The notes under the pieces are model-generated. The model worked only from the letters and a program-made list of their open reading frames with translations, was not told the origin of the DNA and made no database searches. A program made the translations under genes and the position numbers. This document shows positions 17,888 through 27,028 of a stretch of 64,000 bases of DNA, piece after piece. Source of the DNA: Vibrio coralliilyticus. Lineage in GTDB: Bacteria; Pseudomonadota; Gammaproteobacteria; Enterobacterales; Vibrionaceae. Location: positions 2,108,001-2,172,000 of the forward strand of contig NZ_CP024627.1 of NCBI RefSeq assembly GCF_024449095.1, given 5' to 3'. The stretch's first letter is position 1, and every line of letters starts with the position of its first letter.

Positions 17888-18631
17888 GTGGATTATTCCG
17901 TTTCCTCAGACGCTTTAAAAGACAAAGTCATTCTCGTCACTGGTGCCGGTGACGGCATCGGTAAGCAAGCCGCTCTTTCTTACGCTCAGCACGGTGCTAC
18001 GGTCATTTTGTTAGGTCGTACAGTGAAGAAGCTTGAGCAAACCTACGATGAAATTGAAGCTGCTGGCTACCCTCAACCAGCGATCATTCCTCTGGATATG
18101 AAAGGCGCAAGCAAGCAAAACTATATTGATATGGCCGATACCATTGGTAGTCAGTTTGGTCGGCTTGATGGTGTGTTACACAACGCCAGTCAACTGGGTG
18201 TACTGAGCCCATTTGATCAGATTGATGAAGACACTTACGACGATATCATGCAGGTTAATGTTAAAGCACAATTCCTAATGACTCAGGCGATTTTGCCCCT
18301 GCTACACAAGTCACAAGATGCGAGTGTCATATTCACTTCATCCACGGTTGGCCATGCTGGCCGTGCTTTCTGGGGCACTTACGCAATATCTAAGTTCGCA
18401 ACGGAAGGCATGATGCAGATTCTGGCAGATGAATTGAGCGATACACACATTCGTGTCAATGCGATTAATCCAGGTGGTACACGCACTTCCATGCGCGCGA
18501 AGGCTTACCCAGCAGAAGACGCTGAGTTGCTGAAAACGCCACTGGATATCATGCCGCTTTATCTTCACCTGATGTCGAACGAAAGCAAAGACGTGCGTGG
18601 TCAGTGTATTGATGCTCAGCCGAAGAAGTAG
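17888..18631 (+). CDS. yciK: SDR-family oxidoreductase YciK
   Basis: 247 residues from GTG 17888. AAGG lies nine bases upstream of this GTG, whereas it directly abuts the alternative ATG at 17879 with no spacer. It is a short-chain dehydrogenase/reductase with the Rossmann motif TGAGDGIGK near the N-terminus, NAS in LHNASQLG, Ser in FTSSTVGHAG, and YAISK as the catalytic Tyr-x3-Lys, plus the NPGGTRT loop. It is colinear with E. coli YciK, whose physiological substrate is not established. A strong bidirectional terminator separates it from pykA. Confidence 0.88.
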   Translation: MDYSVSSDALKDKVILVTGAGDGIGKQAALSYAQHGATVILLGRTVKKLEQTYDEIEAAGYPQPAIIPLDMKGASKQNYIDMADTIGSQFGRLDGVLHNASQLGVLSPFDQIDEDTYDDIMQVNVKAQFLMTQAILPLLHKSQDASVIFTSSTVGHAGRAFWGTYAISKFATEGMMQILADELSDTHIRVNAINPGGTRTSMRAKAYPAEDAELLKTPLDIMPLYLHLMSNESKDVRGQCIDAQPKK

Positions 18632-18650
18632 ATAATCATTCGCTAATACA

Positions 18651-18682
18651 AAAACGCCTTGTGGAAACACAAGGCGTTTTTT
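18651..18682. terminator. Bidirectional terminator between yciK and pykA
   Basis: A 13-bp stem AAAACGCCTTGTG / CACAAGGCGTTTT with a GAAA tetraloop and a T-run on both strands lies between two convergent genes. Confidence 0.93.
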
Positions 18683-18710
18683 ATCCCATCAATTCACTCT
18701 GTCTGCAATT

Positions 18711-20153
18711 TTAGACAGAAAGTATTCGCATGCAGTTAGTCGAACCAACCACATCCATGACATCCCCTTGAGTGATGATCACTAAATCACCATCGTGCAG
18801 CAGGCCTTTTGCTTTCAAACAGCCGACTGCTGATACGGCCATGGGTAAACCAGAATCGCCTTTGGAGTCAAAGTAAACAGGCGTGACCCCGCGATACAGT
18901 GCAGTATGATTCAAGGTACTCTCATTGCGTGATAGAGCAAAGATTGGCAAGCCTGAACTGAGCCGAGACATCATCAGTGCCGTCCGGCCTGACTCCGTCA
19001 GAGTCACAATACCTTTGATGCCTTCCATGTGGTTTGCAGCAAACATGGTCGACATCGCAATAGTTTCTTCACTCCCTTTAAATACAGAGTCCATACGGTA
19101 GCTAGAGCGGTTAATTGCCGACATTTTCTCAGCGCCCAAACATACTTCAGCCATTGAACGCACAGTTTCGAGTGGATATTTCCCTGCTGCCGTCTCACCA
19201 GACAACATTACTGCATCAGTACCATCCAAAACCGCATTCGCCACATCCATGACTTCTGCACGAGTAGGCATAGGGTTTTCGATCATCGACTCCATCATTT
19301 GAGTGGCAGTAATAACGGTACGGTTGAGACTTCTCGCGCGGCGAATCAATTGTTTTTGGACACCGATGAGTTCTGGATCACCAATTTCTACCCCTAAGTC
19401 ACCACGTGCAACCATGACAGCGTCTGATGCCAATATGATATCGTCGATGTTCTCTTCGCTTTCAACCGTTTCTGCACGTTCTACTTTCGCGACGAGTTTC
19501 GCTTCTAGCCCAGCATCTCTTGCCAAGCGGCGAGCGTATTTCATATCTTCACCATTGCGAGGAAATGAAACGGCTAGGTAATCCACTTTAATTTGCGCAG
19601 CAATCTTGATGTCATTTTTATCCTTCTCAGTTAGGGCATCCGCTGACAAGCCCCCCCCTTTCTTGTTGATCCCTTTATTGTTGGAAAGTGAACCGCCAAT
19701 AAGGACTTTCGTAATGACTTGATTACCTGATACCTTGGTCACTTGTAGCTGCACACGACCATCGTCCAGAAGTAAGATATCACCTGTTGAGACATCTTGT
19801 GGTAGCTCCTTATAATCAAGCCCCACCGCATTTTGATCACCTTGCCCCTGTGCGAGATCGCTATCGAGGATAAAGGTATCACCGACAGTCAAATGAATCT
19901 TATTGTCTTTGAATGTTGATACCCGAATTTTGGGCCCTTGAAGATCGCCCAGAATAGCGACATGAGTCCCCAGTTGAGCTGCGATATTACGTACGCGGGT
20001 GGCGCGCTGAATATGATCGTCTGCAGTACCGTGTGAGAAATTCATTCTGACAACATTAGCGCCAGCCTGAATGATCGCTTCTAGAATCCCTTCTTTGTCC
20101 GTCGATGGACCTAACGTAGTGACGATTTTTGTTCTTCTTTGTATAGCTGTCAT
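18711..20153 (-). CDS. pykA: Pyruvate kinase, PykA type
   Basis: 480 residues from ATG 20153, where AAGGA lies at correct spacing; an ATG six codons upstream lacks one. It converts PEP and ADP to pyruvate and ATP. It aligns with E. coli PykA (AMP/sugar-phosphate-activated isozyme) rather than PykF: the N-terminus is [14 protein letters not shown], then [18 protein letters not shown], the K/E/D metal region in VAKVERAE and [13 protein letters not shown], and TATQMMESM. The C-terminal domain ends [11 protein letters not shown], again PykA-like. Confidence 0.94.
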   Translation of the reverse strand: MTAIQRRTKIVTTLGPSTDKEGILEAIIQAGANVVRMNFSHGTADDHIQRATRVRNIAAQLGTHVAILGDLQGPKIRVSTFKDNKIHLTVGDTFILDSDLAQGQGDQNAVGLDYKELPQDVSTGDILLLDDGRVQLQVTKVSGNQVITKVLIGGSLSNNKGINKKGGGLSADALTEKDKNDIKIAAQIKVDYLAVSFPRNGEDMKYARRLARDAGLEAKLVAKVERAETVESEENIDDIILASDAVMVARGDLGVEIGDPELIGVQKQLIRRARSLNRTVITATQMMESMIENPMPTRAEVMDVANAVLDGTDAVMLSGETAAGKYPLETVRSMAEVCLGAEKMSAINRSSYRMDSVFKGSEETIAMSTMFAANHMEGIKGIVTLTESGRTALMMSRLSSGLPIFALSRNESTLNHTALYRGVTPVYFDSKGDSGLPMAVSAVGCLKAKGLLHDGDLVIITQGDVMDVVGSTNCMRILSV

Positions 20154-20452
20154 GATGATTTCCTTGATCAAACCGTGGATCCGTAAGTCATTAATGAAAA
20201 AATAGAGACCCTAATTGAGTATATGCAAAATACTGACTTATGAGAGATTTAGGGGTAATTTATCTCGCTCGAAAGACATATTTATTAATGCAAAAAAATG
20301 CAGAGTTAAATGTGATATCTGTTTTGCAATTTGATTGAACGCCCAAAGAATCATGTTTATCCGTGATGCTTGTCACGGCAATCTATCAAAGCTCTTCACA
20401 ATTACTTCGCAAAGTAAAAAAATTGCTCAGTTGTTGATATTCGGAGCACCCT

Positions 20453-21670
20453 ATGTACATGGCTCAACCAGGTCATATTGATCATATCAAGCAGGTCAAT
20501 GCTGGCCGTGTATATAAACTCATTGATCAGAAAGGCCCTATTTCTCGGATTGACTTGTCAAAAGAGAGTGAGCTTGCCCCTGCAAGTATTACCAAAATTA
20601 CTCGAGAGCTGATTGATGCTCACCTTATCCATGAAACCACCGTTCAGGAAGCGACCAGCCGTGGACGCCCGGCTATTGGCTTACAGGTGAATAATGAGGG
20701 TTGGCAGTTTCTCTCGATGCGCCTTGGGCGCGGCTATTTGACAATCGCATTGCACGAGTTGGGTGGTGATGTTCTGATTGACACTAAAATCGACATTCAT
20801 GAAATTGATCAAGATGACGTCTTAGCTCGCTTACTCCATGAAATAGAAGAGTTTTTCCAGACTTATTCTGAGCAACTAGATCGTGTCACCAGTATTGCAC
20901 TCACCTTACCTGGCTTGGTCAATTCAGAAAAAGGCATTGTCTTACAGATGCCGCATTATAATGTTGAGAACCTTTCTCTCGGCCCCGAAATTTACAAAGC
21001 AACGGGATTACCTGTTTTCATTGCCAATGACACTCGCGCTTGGGCATTGGCGGAGAAACTGTTTGGTCATTCTCAGGAAAACGAAAACTCGGTACTGATT
21101 TCTATCCACCATGGTCTTGGTGCCGGTATTGTCCTTGATGGCCGTGTGCTTCAAGGGCGTCACGGTAACATTGGTGAACTTGGTCATATTCAAATCGACC
21201 CGAATGGTAAACTTTGTCATTGTGGTAATCGTGGCTGTCTGGAAACGGTCGCAAGTTCTCAGGCTATCCGGAGTGAGGTATCAGAGCGACTAGCCAACGG
21301 CGAAACGTCAATTTTATCGGAAATCGAGGAACTGACCGTTGAAGACATTTGTGAAGCCGCCGCCAACGGTGACCCTCTTGCAGTCGATGCAGTTGAAAAA
21401 CTAGGCCGTTACTTAGGCTCTGCTATCGCCATTGTCATTAACTTGTTTAACCCTGAAAAAATCCTCATTGGTGGAGCCATCAACCAGGCGAAAGCTGTCC
21501 TTTACCCAGCCATTCAAAATTGCATCAAGGAACAAAGCTTACCTGTGTATCATCAGGACCTTGAAGTGGTCGAATCTCGTTTCTATAAGCAGGCAACCAT
21601 GCCCGGTGCAGCCTTGATAAAGCAGGCACTTTACGACGGATTATTATTGATGAAAGTGATAGAAGGCTAA
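20453..21670 (+). CDS. mlc: ROK-family transcriptional repressor Mlc
   Basis: 405 residues, the same length as other Vibrio Mlc proteins. It has an N-terminal winged helix-turn-helix (about 14-60, GPISRIDLSKESELAPASITKITREL). The ROK domain has the ATP-like fold and the zinc-binding cluster GHIQIDPNGKLCHCGNRGCLE (His plus three Cys). Mlc represses PTS glucose and related genes and is inactivated by binding unphosphorylated EIIB-Glc at the membrane. GGAGC precedes the ATG. NagC is the nearest paralogue, but the N-terminus (AQPGHIDHIKQVNAGRVYKLID) fits Mlc. Confidence 0.88.
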   Translation: MYMAQPGHIDHIKQVNAGRVYKLIDQKGPISRIDLSKESELAPASITKITRELIDAHLIHETTVQEATSRGRPAIGLQVNNEGWQFLSMRLGRGYLTIALHELGGDVLIDTKIDIHEIDQDDVLARLLHEIEEFFQTYSEQLDRVTSIALTLPGLVNSEKGIVLQMPHYNVENLSLGPEIYKATGLPVFIANDTRAWALAEKLFGHSQENENSVLISIHHGLGAGIVLDGRVLQGRHGNIGELGHIQIDPNGKLCHCGNRGCLETVASSQAIRSEVSERLANGETSILSEIEELTVEDICEAAANGDPLAVDAVEKLGRYLGSAIAIVINLFNPEKILIGGAINQAKAVLYPAIQNCIKEQSLPVYHQDLEVVESRFYKQATMPGAALIKQALYDGLLLMKVIEG

Positions 21671-21700
21671 GCTCCTAGCTAAGAAGCTTTATCTTTTATG

Positions 21701-21738
21701 TAAACCCATATAACCTTCAAGTTGTATGGGTTTATTTT
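21701..21738 (+). terminator. Terminator after mlc
   Basis: A TAAACCCATA / TATGGGTTTA stem, extended through an AAC/GTT pairing across one mismatch, is followed by TTTTTG. Confidence 0.85.
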
Positions 21739-21794
21739 TGTTTAGCCTGGCTTTAGGCTATTTTTGATATATTACAAAGTAGTTGAGAGATCGT

Positions 21795-22742
21795 ATGTCC
21801 GGAGTTTTAAATAGCGTTGATCAGCGAACGAATCTTGTTGGTGAAAACCGATTGGAATTGTTGCTGTTCAGTCTTAACAGCCGTCAGCTCTTTGCGATCA
21901 ACGTATTCAAAGTTCGCGAGGTGATCAAAGTCCCACCTCTCACTAAAATGCCAGGATCACATCACAACATTACTGGTGTAGCTTCTCTACGCGGTGTCTC
22001 AGTTCCTGTTATTGATTTACGAAGTGCGATTGGCTTCCCGCCATCTCGACAAGAAGATCAAGAACAGAACCTGATCATTACTGAGTATAACCGTACCGTT
22101 CAAGGCTTCTTGGTTGGTCAGGTGCGCAATATCGTCAACACTGCTTGGACGGAAATCCAGCCCCCACCCAAAACAGCAGGACGTGCGAATTATTTAACCG
22201 CCATCACTCACACCAAAGATAATGACCAACACCAAATTGTTGAGATCATTGATGTAGAGAAAGTGTTGGCTGAAATTATCGACTATGATGTATCCATCTC
22301 TGAAGGCGTATTGGACGAAGAATTGGCCGCTCAGATGGTCGGTCGTAATGTTCTGATTGTTGACGACTCCTCCACCGCTCGAGCTCAAGTCAAAGGAACC
22401 TTATCTCAGCTTGGCCTGAATATTCTTGAATGTCGTGACGGCCTTGAAGCTCTTCATTTAATTAAAGGGTGGAGTGAAGAGGGTAAAGATGTTCCTCGTG
22501 AATTACTGCTAATGATCACGGATGCCGAAATGCCAGAAATGGATGGGTATAAGCTGACTCACGAGATTCGCAGTGATCCGAAATTGAAAGATCTGTACAT
22601 CACACTCAATACGTCGCTAAGTGGTAGCTTCAATGAAGCAATGGTGAAAAAAGTAGGCTGTGACCGGTTTATTTCTAAATTCCAGCCTGATTTGCTGGTA
22701 GAAGTCGCCCAAGATCGGTTACGTGACATTTTAACCAGATAA
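21795..22742 (+). CDS. cheV: Chemotaxis coupling protein CheV (CheW-REC fusion)
   Basis: 315 residues from ATG 21795; the TTG at 21783 is a poor alternative. An N-terminal CheW-like domain (about 15-165, GVASLRGVSVPVIDL) couples chemoreceptors to CheA, and a C-terminal receiver domain (about 185-315) has the acidic pocket D190/D191 (IVDDS), phospho-acceptor D243 (ITDAEMPEMDG) and a late Lys in FISKF. CheV adjusts CheA coupling after phosphorylation. Vibrios carry several CheV paralogues; which one this is cannot be told here. No other chemotaxis gene is adjacent. Confidence 0.93.
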   Translation: MSGVLNSVDQRTNLVGENRLELLLFSLNSRQLFAINVFKVREVIKVPPLTKMPGSHHNITGVASLRGVSVPVIDLRSAIGFPPSRQEDQEQNLIITEYNRTVQGFLVGQVRNIVNTAWTEIQPPPKTAGRANYLTAITHTKDNDQHQIVEIIDVEKVLAEIIDYDVSISEGVLDEELAAQMVGRNVLIVDDSSTARAQVKGTLSQLGLNILECRDGLEALHLIKGWSEEGKDVPRELLLMITDAEMPEMDGYKLTHEIRSDPKLKDLYITLNTSLSGSFNEAMVKKVGCDRFISKFQPDLLVEVAQDRLRDILTR

Positions 22743-22979
22743 CGCTCCCTCTATTTAAGTTATAGATTTGGCTCATTAGTTAATACTATGGGCCTGAATA
22801 TCGCGTTATCACTAGCGTTTCCAAGCCTGACCCGGCCTATATCCAAGTGCGTATACCACTTCCCCCTGAAAAACAATAAATGTTACCGCTCATTCCCCCT
22901 TACAGCACAATGATGCCTTTTAGTCTTAACCAACGTATCATTGTGGTAGATGACACCTACATTCGGGATGATAAACACC

Positions 22980-24683
22980 ATGAGTCAACAAGAAAGGACT
23001 GGCTGCCCTGCGTCTATTGATAATCTAAGCCATTTTGCTCAAGCCTCGGACTACTCTTTACTCGATACGCTTCTTCCCGATCCTGACGCAACAGAAAACG
23101 GCGAAGATCATTTTCCAAGGCAGGTCTTTTCTGGTCATTATGTTCCCGTAAAACCAACTCCCATTACTGACCCTGTCTACGTTAGTCATAGCCAAGCGTT
23201 TTTTAAACAACTGGGATTAGACGATACTCTTGCCCACAGCGAGGAGTTTAAACGCCTGTTTTCTGGCGATGTCAGCTGTGTCCCAGCTCCTATGCGCAAT
23301 ATCGGCTGGGCGACAGGCTATGCTTTATCGATCTTCGGGAATGAATATACCGACCAGTGCCCATTTCGAACAGGCAATGGCTATGGTGATGGACGGGCGA
23401 TTTCTGTGTTTGAAGGTGTGCTCAACCACCAACGCTGGGAAATGCAGTTAAAAGGTGGTGGGCCCACTCCATACTGCCGCGGTGCAGATGGCCGTGCCGT
23501 GCTGCGATCCAGTGTCCGAGAGTTTCTCGCTCAGGAGCATATGCATGCTCTCGGCGTTGCCTCATCTCGCTCTTTAAGCTTATTTGTCTCTCAGTCTGAT
23601 ACCGTTGATCGCCCTTGGTACCGAGAAGGCTCCAGCTCACAAGATCCCGACATCATGGTATCGAACCCTGTAGCGATTACCACACGTGTTGCACCTTCAT
23701 TCTTACGGGTTGGCCAACTTGAACTCTTTGGACGAAGAGCACGAAGCCAAGCTCATCCGAATGCATTAAAAGAGCTGGAGATGATGGTTTTACATATGAT
23801 CGAGCGAGAGTATAACGATCAGATCGATGCCACGCTTCCTTTAATGGATAAAGTACTGAAACTGGCACTGGCATTTCGCGACAGGCTGGGTCTGCTAGTC
23901 ACTCACTGGCTACGTGTGGGATATTGCCAAGGTAACTTCAATAGTGACAATTGCGCTATAGGTGGCTTCACCTTGGACTATGGTCCTTTCGGATTTTGCG
24001 AGCGCTTTGAGCCCTACTTCCAACCATGGACAGGGGGTGGTCGTCATTTTGCCTTCTTTAACCAGCCATTAGCTGCGGAAAAAAACTTTGAATCTTTCTG
24101 TAGCGCAATAGAACCTCTGTTAAAATCTTCCCCAGAGCTCATCGATCAATTGGATGAGATTCGCCAAGATTTCTCTTCACTGATGCAAGACAACATCACT
24201 CAAATGTGGGCAGACAAATTAGGGCTCGACACGTTTGACGCTGAGTTGTTTCATTCCCTAATGACTCTGATGATGAAGACTCATGTCGATTACACTATAT
24301 TTTTCCGTGAGCTTTCAAAAATTCCACAAGAAGTCTCTGAAATCGCCAAGAGCTTTTACGCAGAGCCTGATGAGACGTTAGAAAACGAGTGGAGTGAGTG
24401 GTTAACATCATGGCGTGAGTTACTCAATGTTGAAAAAGGTATCGAGGTTATCTCTCATGACATGAAGCAAGTGAACCCTAAATACACTTGGCGCGAGTGG
24501 CTTATTGTCCCCGCTTATGAGCAAGCTAGACAGGGAAATTTTGCGCTTATCCATGAGTTACAAGAGATATTAGCGGATCCGTATGGTGAGCAATCCAAAG
24601 AGGTCGAAGAGAAATACTACAAGCTAAGACCGTTAGAGTATTTCTCAGCAGGTGGTATCTCTCATTATAGCTGCTCTTCATAA
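22980..24683 (+). CDS. selO: SelO/YdiU-family protein adenylyltransferase (long form)
   Basis: 567 residues if started at ATG 22980; ATGs at 22950 and 22968 are possible. SelO pseudokinases transfer AMP to Ser/Thr/Tyr of target proteins, linked to redox stress. Conserved parts are the [15 protein letters not shown] segment, the nucleotide-binding lysine in [24 protein letters not shown], and [13 protein letters not shown] with the metal Asp. The C-terminal CSS is at the site of selenocysteine in animal SelO. The usual HGVMNTDN loop is replaced by [10 protein letters not shown], but the Asn and Asp ligands remain. At this length it is about 90 residues longer than E. coli YdiU. Confidence 0.82.
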   Translation: MSQQERTGCPASIDNLSHFAQASDYSLLDTLLPDPDATENGEDHFPRQVFSGHYVPVKPTPITDPVYVSHSQAFFKQLGLDDTLAHSEEFKRLFSGDVSCVPAPMRNIGWATGYALSIFGNEYTDQCPFRTGNGYGDGRAISVFEGVLNHQRWEMQLKGGGPTPYCRGADGRAVLRSSVREFLAQEHMHALGVASSRSLSLFVSQSDTVDRPWYREGSSSQDPDIMVSNPVAITTRVAPSFLRVGQLELFGRRARSQAHPNALKELEMMVLHMIEREYNDQIDATLPLMDKVLKLALAFRDRLGLLVTHWLRVGYCQGNFNSDNCAIGGFTLDYGPFGFCERFEPYFQPWTGGGRHFAFFNQPLAAEKNFESFCSAIEPLLKSSPELIDQLDEIRQDFSSLMQDNITQMWADKLGLDTFDAELFHSLMTLMMKTHVDYTIFFRELSKIPQEVSEIAKSFYAEPDETLENEWSEWLTSWRELLNVEKGIEVISHDMKQVNPKYTWREWLIVPAYEQARQGNFALIHELQEILADPYGEQSKEVEEKYYKLRPLEYFSAGGISHYSCSS

Positions 24684-24743
24684 TCCGAAGTGGAAGCTTG
24701 ACTGGATACGTCTATCTGTTAAATGAACAGCGTGAACTAAGTA

Positions 24744-24773
24744 ACGGTGACATACTCATGAGTATGTCACCGT
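24744..24773. repeat. Perfect 30-bp palindrome between selO and the metallophosphatase
   Basis: ACGGTGACATACTCA is followed immediately by its exact reverse complement. It lies between two convergent genes and could form a 13-14-bp hairpin on either strand, but there is no T-run on either side, so a classical intrinsic terminator is not supported. It may still mark transcript ends or be a protein-binding site. Confidence 0.8.
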
Positions 24774-24789
24774 ATGATTGAATAATACG

Positions 24790-26751
24790 TTAAGGCTGAA
24801 GGGTGACCTCAAAAGTCCCAGTTTCACTCCAGTCAGACCAGTTCAAATCGGCGCTGCGAACACGTACTTTCCAGTGCCATCTATCACCATCTTGAATGTC
24901 GAACTGTGGCGCTTGGTTGCCCTGACCTAAGAATCGATCGTATGCGCTGGTATGAGTCACTTTTTCACGACGAACATCACCCGCTTCAACTAAAGTGTCT
25001 TCATCAGAATCGGTTTTGCTCATAATCTCATGTTTTAGAGTGTAAATATGGTCACTCCATTTATAAGCTTCATCACCACCGATATAAAACTTATTAATAA
25101 AATTAGTCAGATCTAATTTTGTAAGGTCCACTCCTTCTTGACTATCCACTAGATCGCCTTCACGCCACGTTGGATCCACTTCATCACCTGGGTCTTGCCC
25201 CTCTTTCGGCTGAGGCATCACATTGTGCTTACGTGTATGGTTGCCCCATAAATCATAGACATCGCTTTCAAACTCAGCGTCTTTCGATAGCTGCCACTGC
25301 ACTTCATAAATCGAATCAGGATCACTATGGCTTATTTCAAGCATGATATCCTTGGTGTCCACTTCTCCATGCGGTGAGACAATTTGTGGAGCAGGAAGCA
25401 CTGTCTTGCCTAGTGTCACTGTCACTTCATCTGTCATTTCAAACCCGTCTTGAAGTGAGCCGTAACCACCGACTTTACTTGCCACCGTTGCAGAGTATCG
25501 CTTCATATTGACACTCTCACTACCATTGGCGTTAAAGGTCAGGATATTAAAGCCAAATTCACTTCTGCTAATCGCAAATGTATTGTAATCCTGTACATCA
25601 TATAGCATATGAGCGTCATGAATCGGCTCTCGATAGCCTTGCGAGGTTGATGCATTAACCCAAAGGTGATTGGTGTCCATCGACTGCCCACGGGAATAAG
25701 CATGAGTATGACCGAAAAAGTGCCCAGAGATATGCCCCGTCGCTTTTGAATAGTTTTCTGTTTCCGCGACTAACTCACAGGAACCTAAGCTCTCACCTGT
25801 GATCCACAGCTCGGACAAGCACGGATGATGGAACATAGAAAATACATACTTTATATCTTCATTATTCTGCGTTGTGTTGAGTTTGTCTTTCAACCATTGA
25901 CGTTGGGTTCTCATGACGTCTCTTTGAAAATTCGAATGATCATGAGAGATAGGGAAGCTGTCTAAACCTATAATGCGTAAACGCCCTAAATCAATCGAGT
26001 ACCAAGTCTCTTCGTACCCTTCAACACCATTGGTCGGCTTTTCGAAGAAATGCTTGTATATACCTAAGTTTGAACCGTCATAGTAGTCATGGTTGCCTGG
26101 GACCGTAATTAAAGGGACATAAGGAGTAATATTCTTCATTTGTTCAAAGAACTCGTGACGCCAATGCTCCATAACGTTACCTGTAGAGACGACATCCCCC
26201 GCAATAGTAATTGCTGATATATTATCTGCACATGTGGCTTCGTTCCCTTCACATGCGTAAGAAATGATCCCTTTATTAACGACATCGCTCAAAACACCAA
26301 TCGTATCACCATTTTGAGTATCGCCTATCGCAACAATATTAAGTTCTGAGCTATTCCCTTGCTCTGGTAAAGTTTTAAAGGCGTATTTAGGAGATTTGGA
26401 TTTTATTTTTCCTTCATCCTGTGAGTTAAGAGCAACGATATAATACTCATACACAGTTGATGGTTTTAGGTCATTGAGCACGGCTGTCTTAGTGTTAGAA
26501 ATAGATTCATCGATCAAATCTGCCTCTACAATAATAAACTCCTCAGAGCTTTCCTTAGGCCTAGCCCAAACTTGCGTATGTTCATCCAAGGCCTCAAAAC
26601 GTACCGTCATACTATTACTAGTAGGCATCTGAAGGTATGGATGAATAATGAAATCAATTTTTCCATTTGTCGTTAGGGAGATAGTATTATCCTCTTCCTG
26701 ACAACCCATTAATGTCAATACTATTGACAATGCCAAAATTTCCTTTTTCAC
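24790..26751 (-). CDS. Lipoprotein metallophosphatase, purple-acid-phosphatase-like
   Basis: 653 residues from GTG 26751, which directly begins a lipoprotein signal (KKEILALSIVLTLMGC, lipid-modified C17); the 11-codon TTG-started extension would spoil that signal. A fibronectin-III-like N-terminal domain (about 35-130, HPYLQMPTSNSMTVRFE) is followed by a calcineurin-type metallophosphoesterase: GDTQNGD (143-149), AGDVV (185-189), GNHD (219-222), HHPC near 305 and GHTHAYSRG near 345. A third, beta-rich C-terminal region follows. The substrate is unknown. The 240 bases upstream are very AT-rich, unlike the rest of the window, which suggests transfer. No partner gene is adjacent. Confidence 0.75.
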   Translation of the reverse strand: MKKEILALSIVLTLMGCQEEDNTISLTTNGKIDFIIHPYLQMPTSNSMTVRFEALDEHTQVWARPKESSEEFIIVEADLIDESISNTKTAVLNDLKPSTVYEYYIVALNSQDEGKIKSKSPKYAFKTLPEQGNSSELNIVAIGDTQNGDTIGVLSDVVNKGIISYACEGNEATCADNISAITIAGDVVSTGNVMEHWRHEFFEQMKNITPYVPLITVPGNHDYYDGSNLGIYKHFFEKPTNGVEGYEETWYSIDLGRLRIIGLDSFPISHDHSNFQRDVMRTQRQWLKDKLNTTQNNEDIKYVFSMFHHPCLSELWITGESLGSCELVAETENYSKATGHISGHFFGHTHAYSRGQSMDTNHLWVNASTSQGYREPIHDAHMLYDVQDYNTFAISRSEFGFNILTFNANGSESVNMKRYSATVASKVGGYGSLQDGFEMTDEVTVTLGKTVLPAPQIVSPHGEVDTKDIMLEISHSDPDSIYEVQWQLSKDAEFESDVYDLWGNHTRKHNVMPQPKEGQDPGDEVDPTWREGDLVDSQEGVDLTKLDLTNFINKFYIGGDEAYKWSDHIYTLKHEIMSKTDSDEDTLVEAGDVRREKVTHTSAYDRFLGQGNQAPQFDIQDGDRWHWKVRVRSADLNWSDWSETGTFEVTLQP

Positions 26752-26980
26752 AAAACAATCTCTACTAATTAATATTAATAGCAATAGATATTGGTTAAGT
26801 GAGATTTTAATTTCATGACATTAAGTTTAATTATTTTTTCATTAAATATTTCAAAATAATAAAAATATCAATATAAGTCAAACTTAATTGATAAACGAAA
26901 TGTATGCGAAGGAAAATTAATATAAACTTATAAAATTAAGTGGTTTTTATTTAGACTGAAAAATATTAAAAACAATACTA

Positions 26981-27020
26981 AGCCTGCTATATATTAATTC
27001 ATATATAGCAGGCTCGCTTT
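26981..27020. terminator. Terminator-like hairpin after torA
   Basis: A perfect 14-bp stem AGCCTGCTATATAT / ATATATAGCAGGCT with a 6-base loop lies 15 bases past the torA stop. On the minus strand the downstream sequence is TTAGTATTGTTTTTAAT, a broken T-run. Confidence 0.75.
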
Positions 27021-27028
27021 ACTCACAC

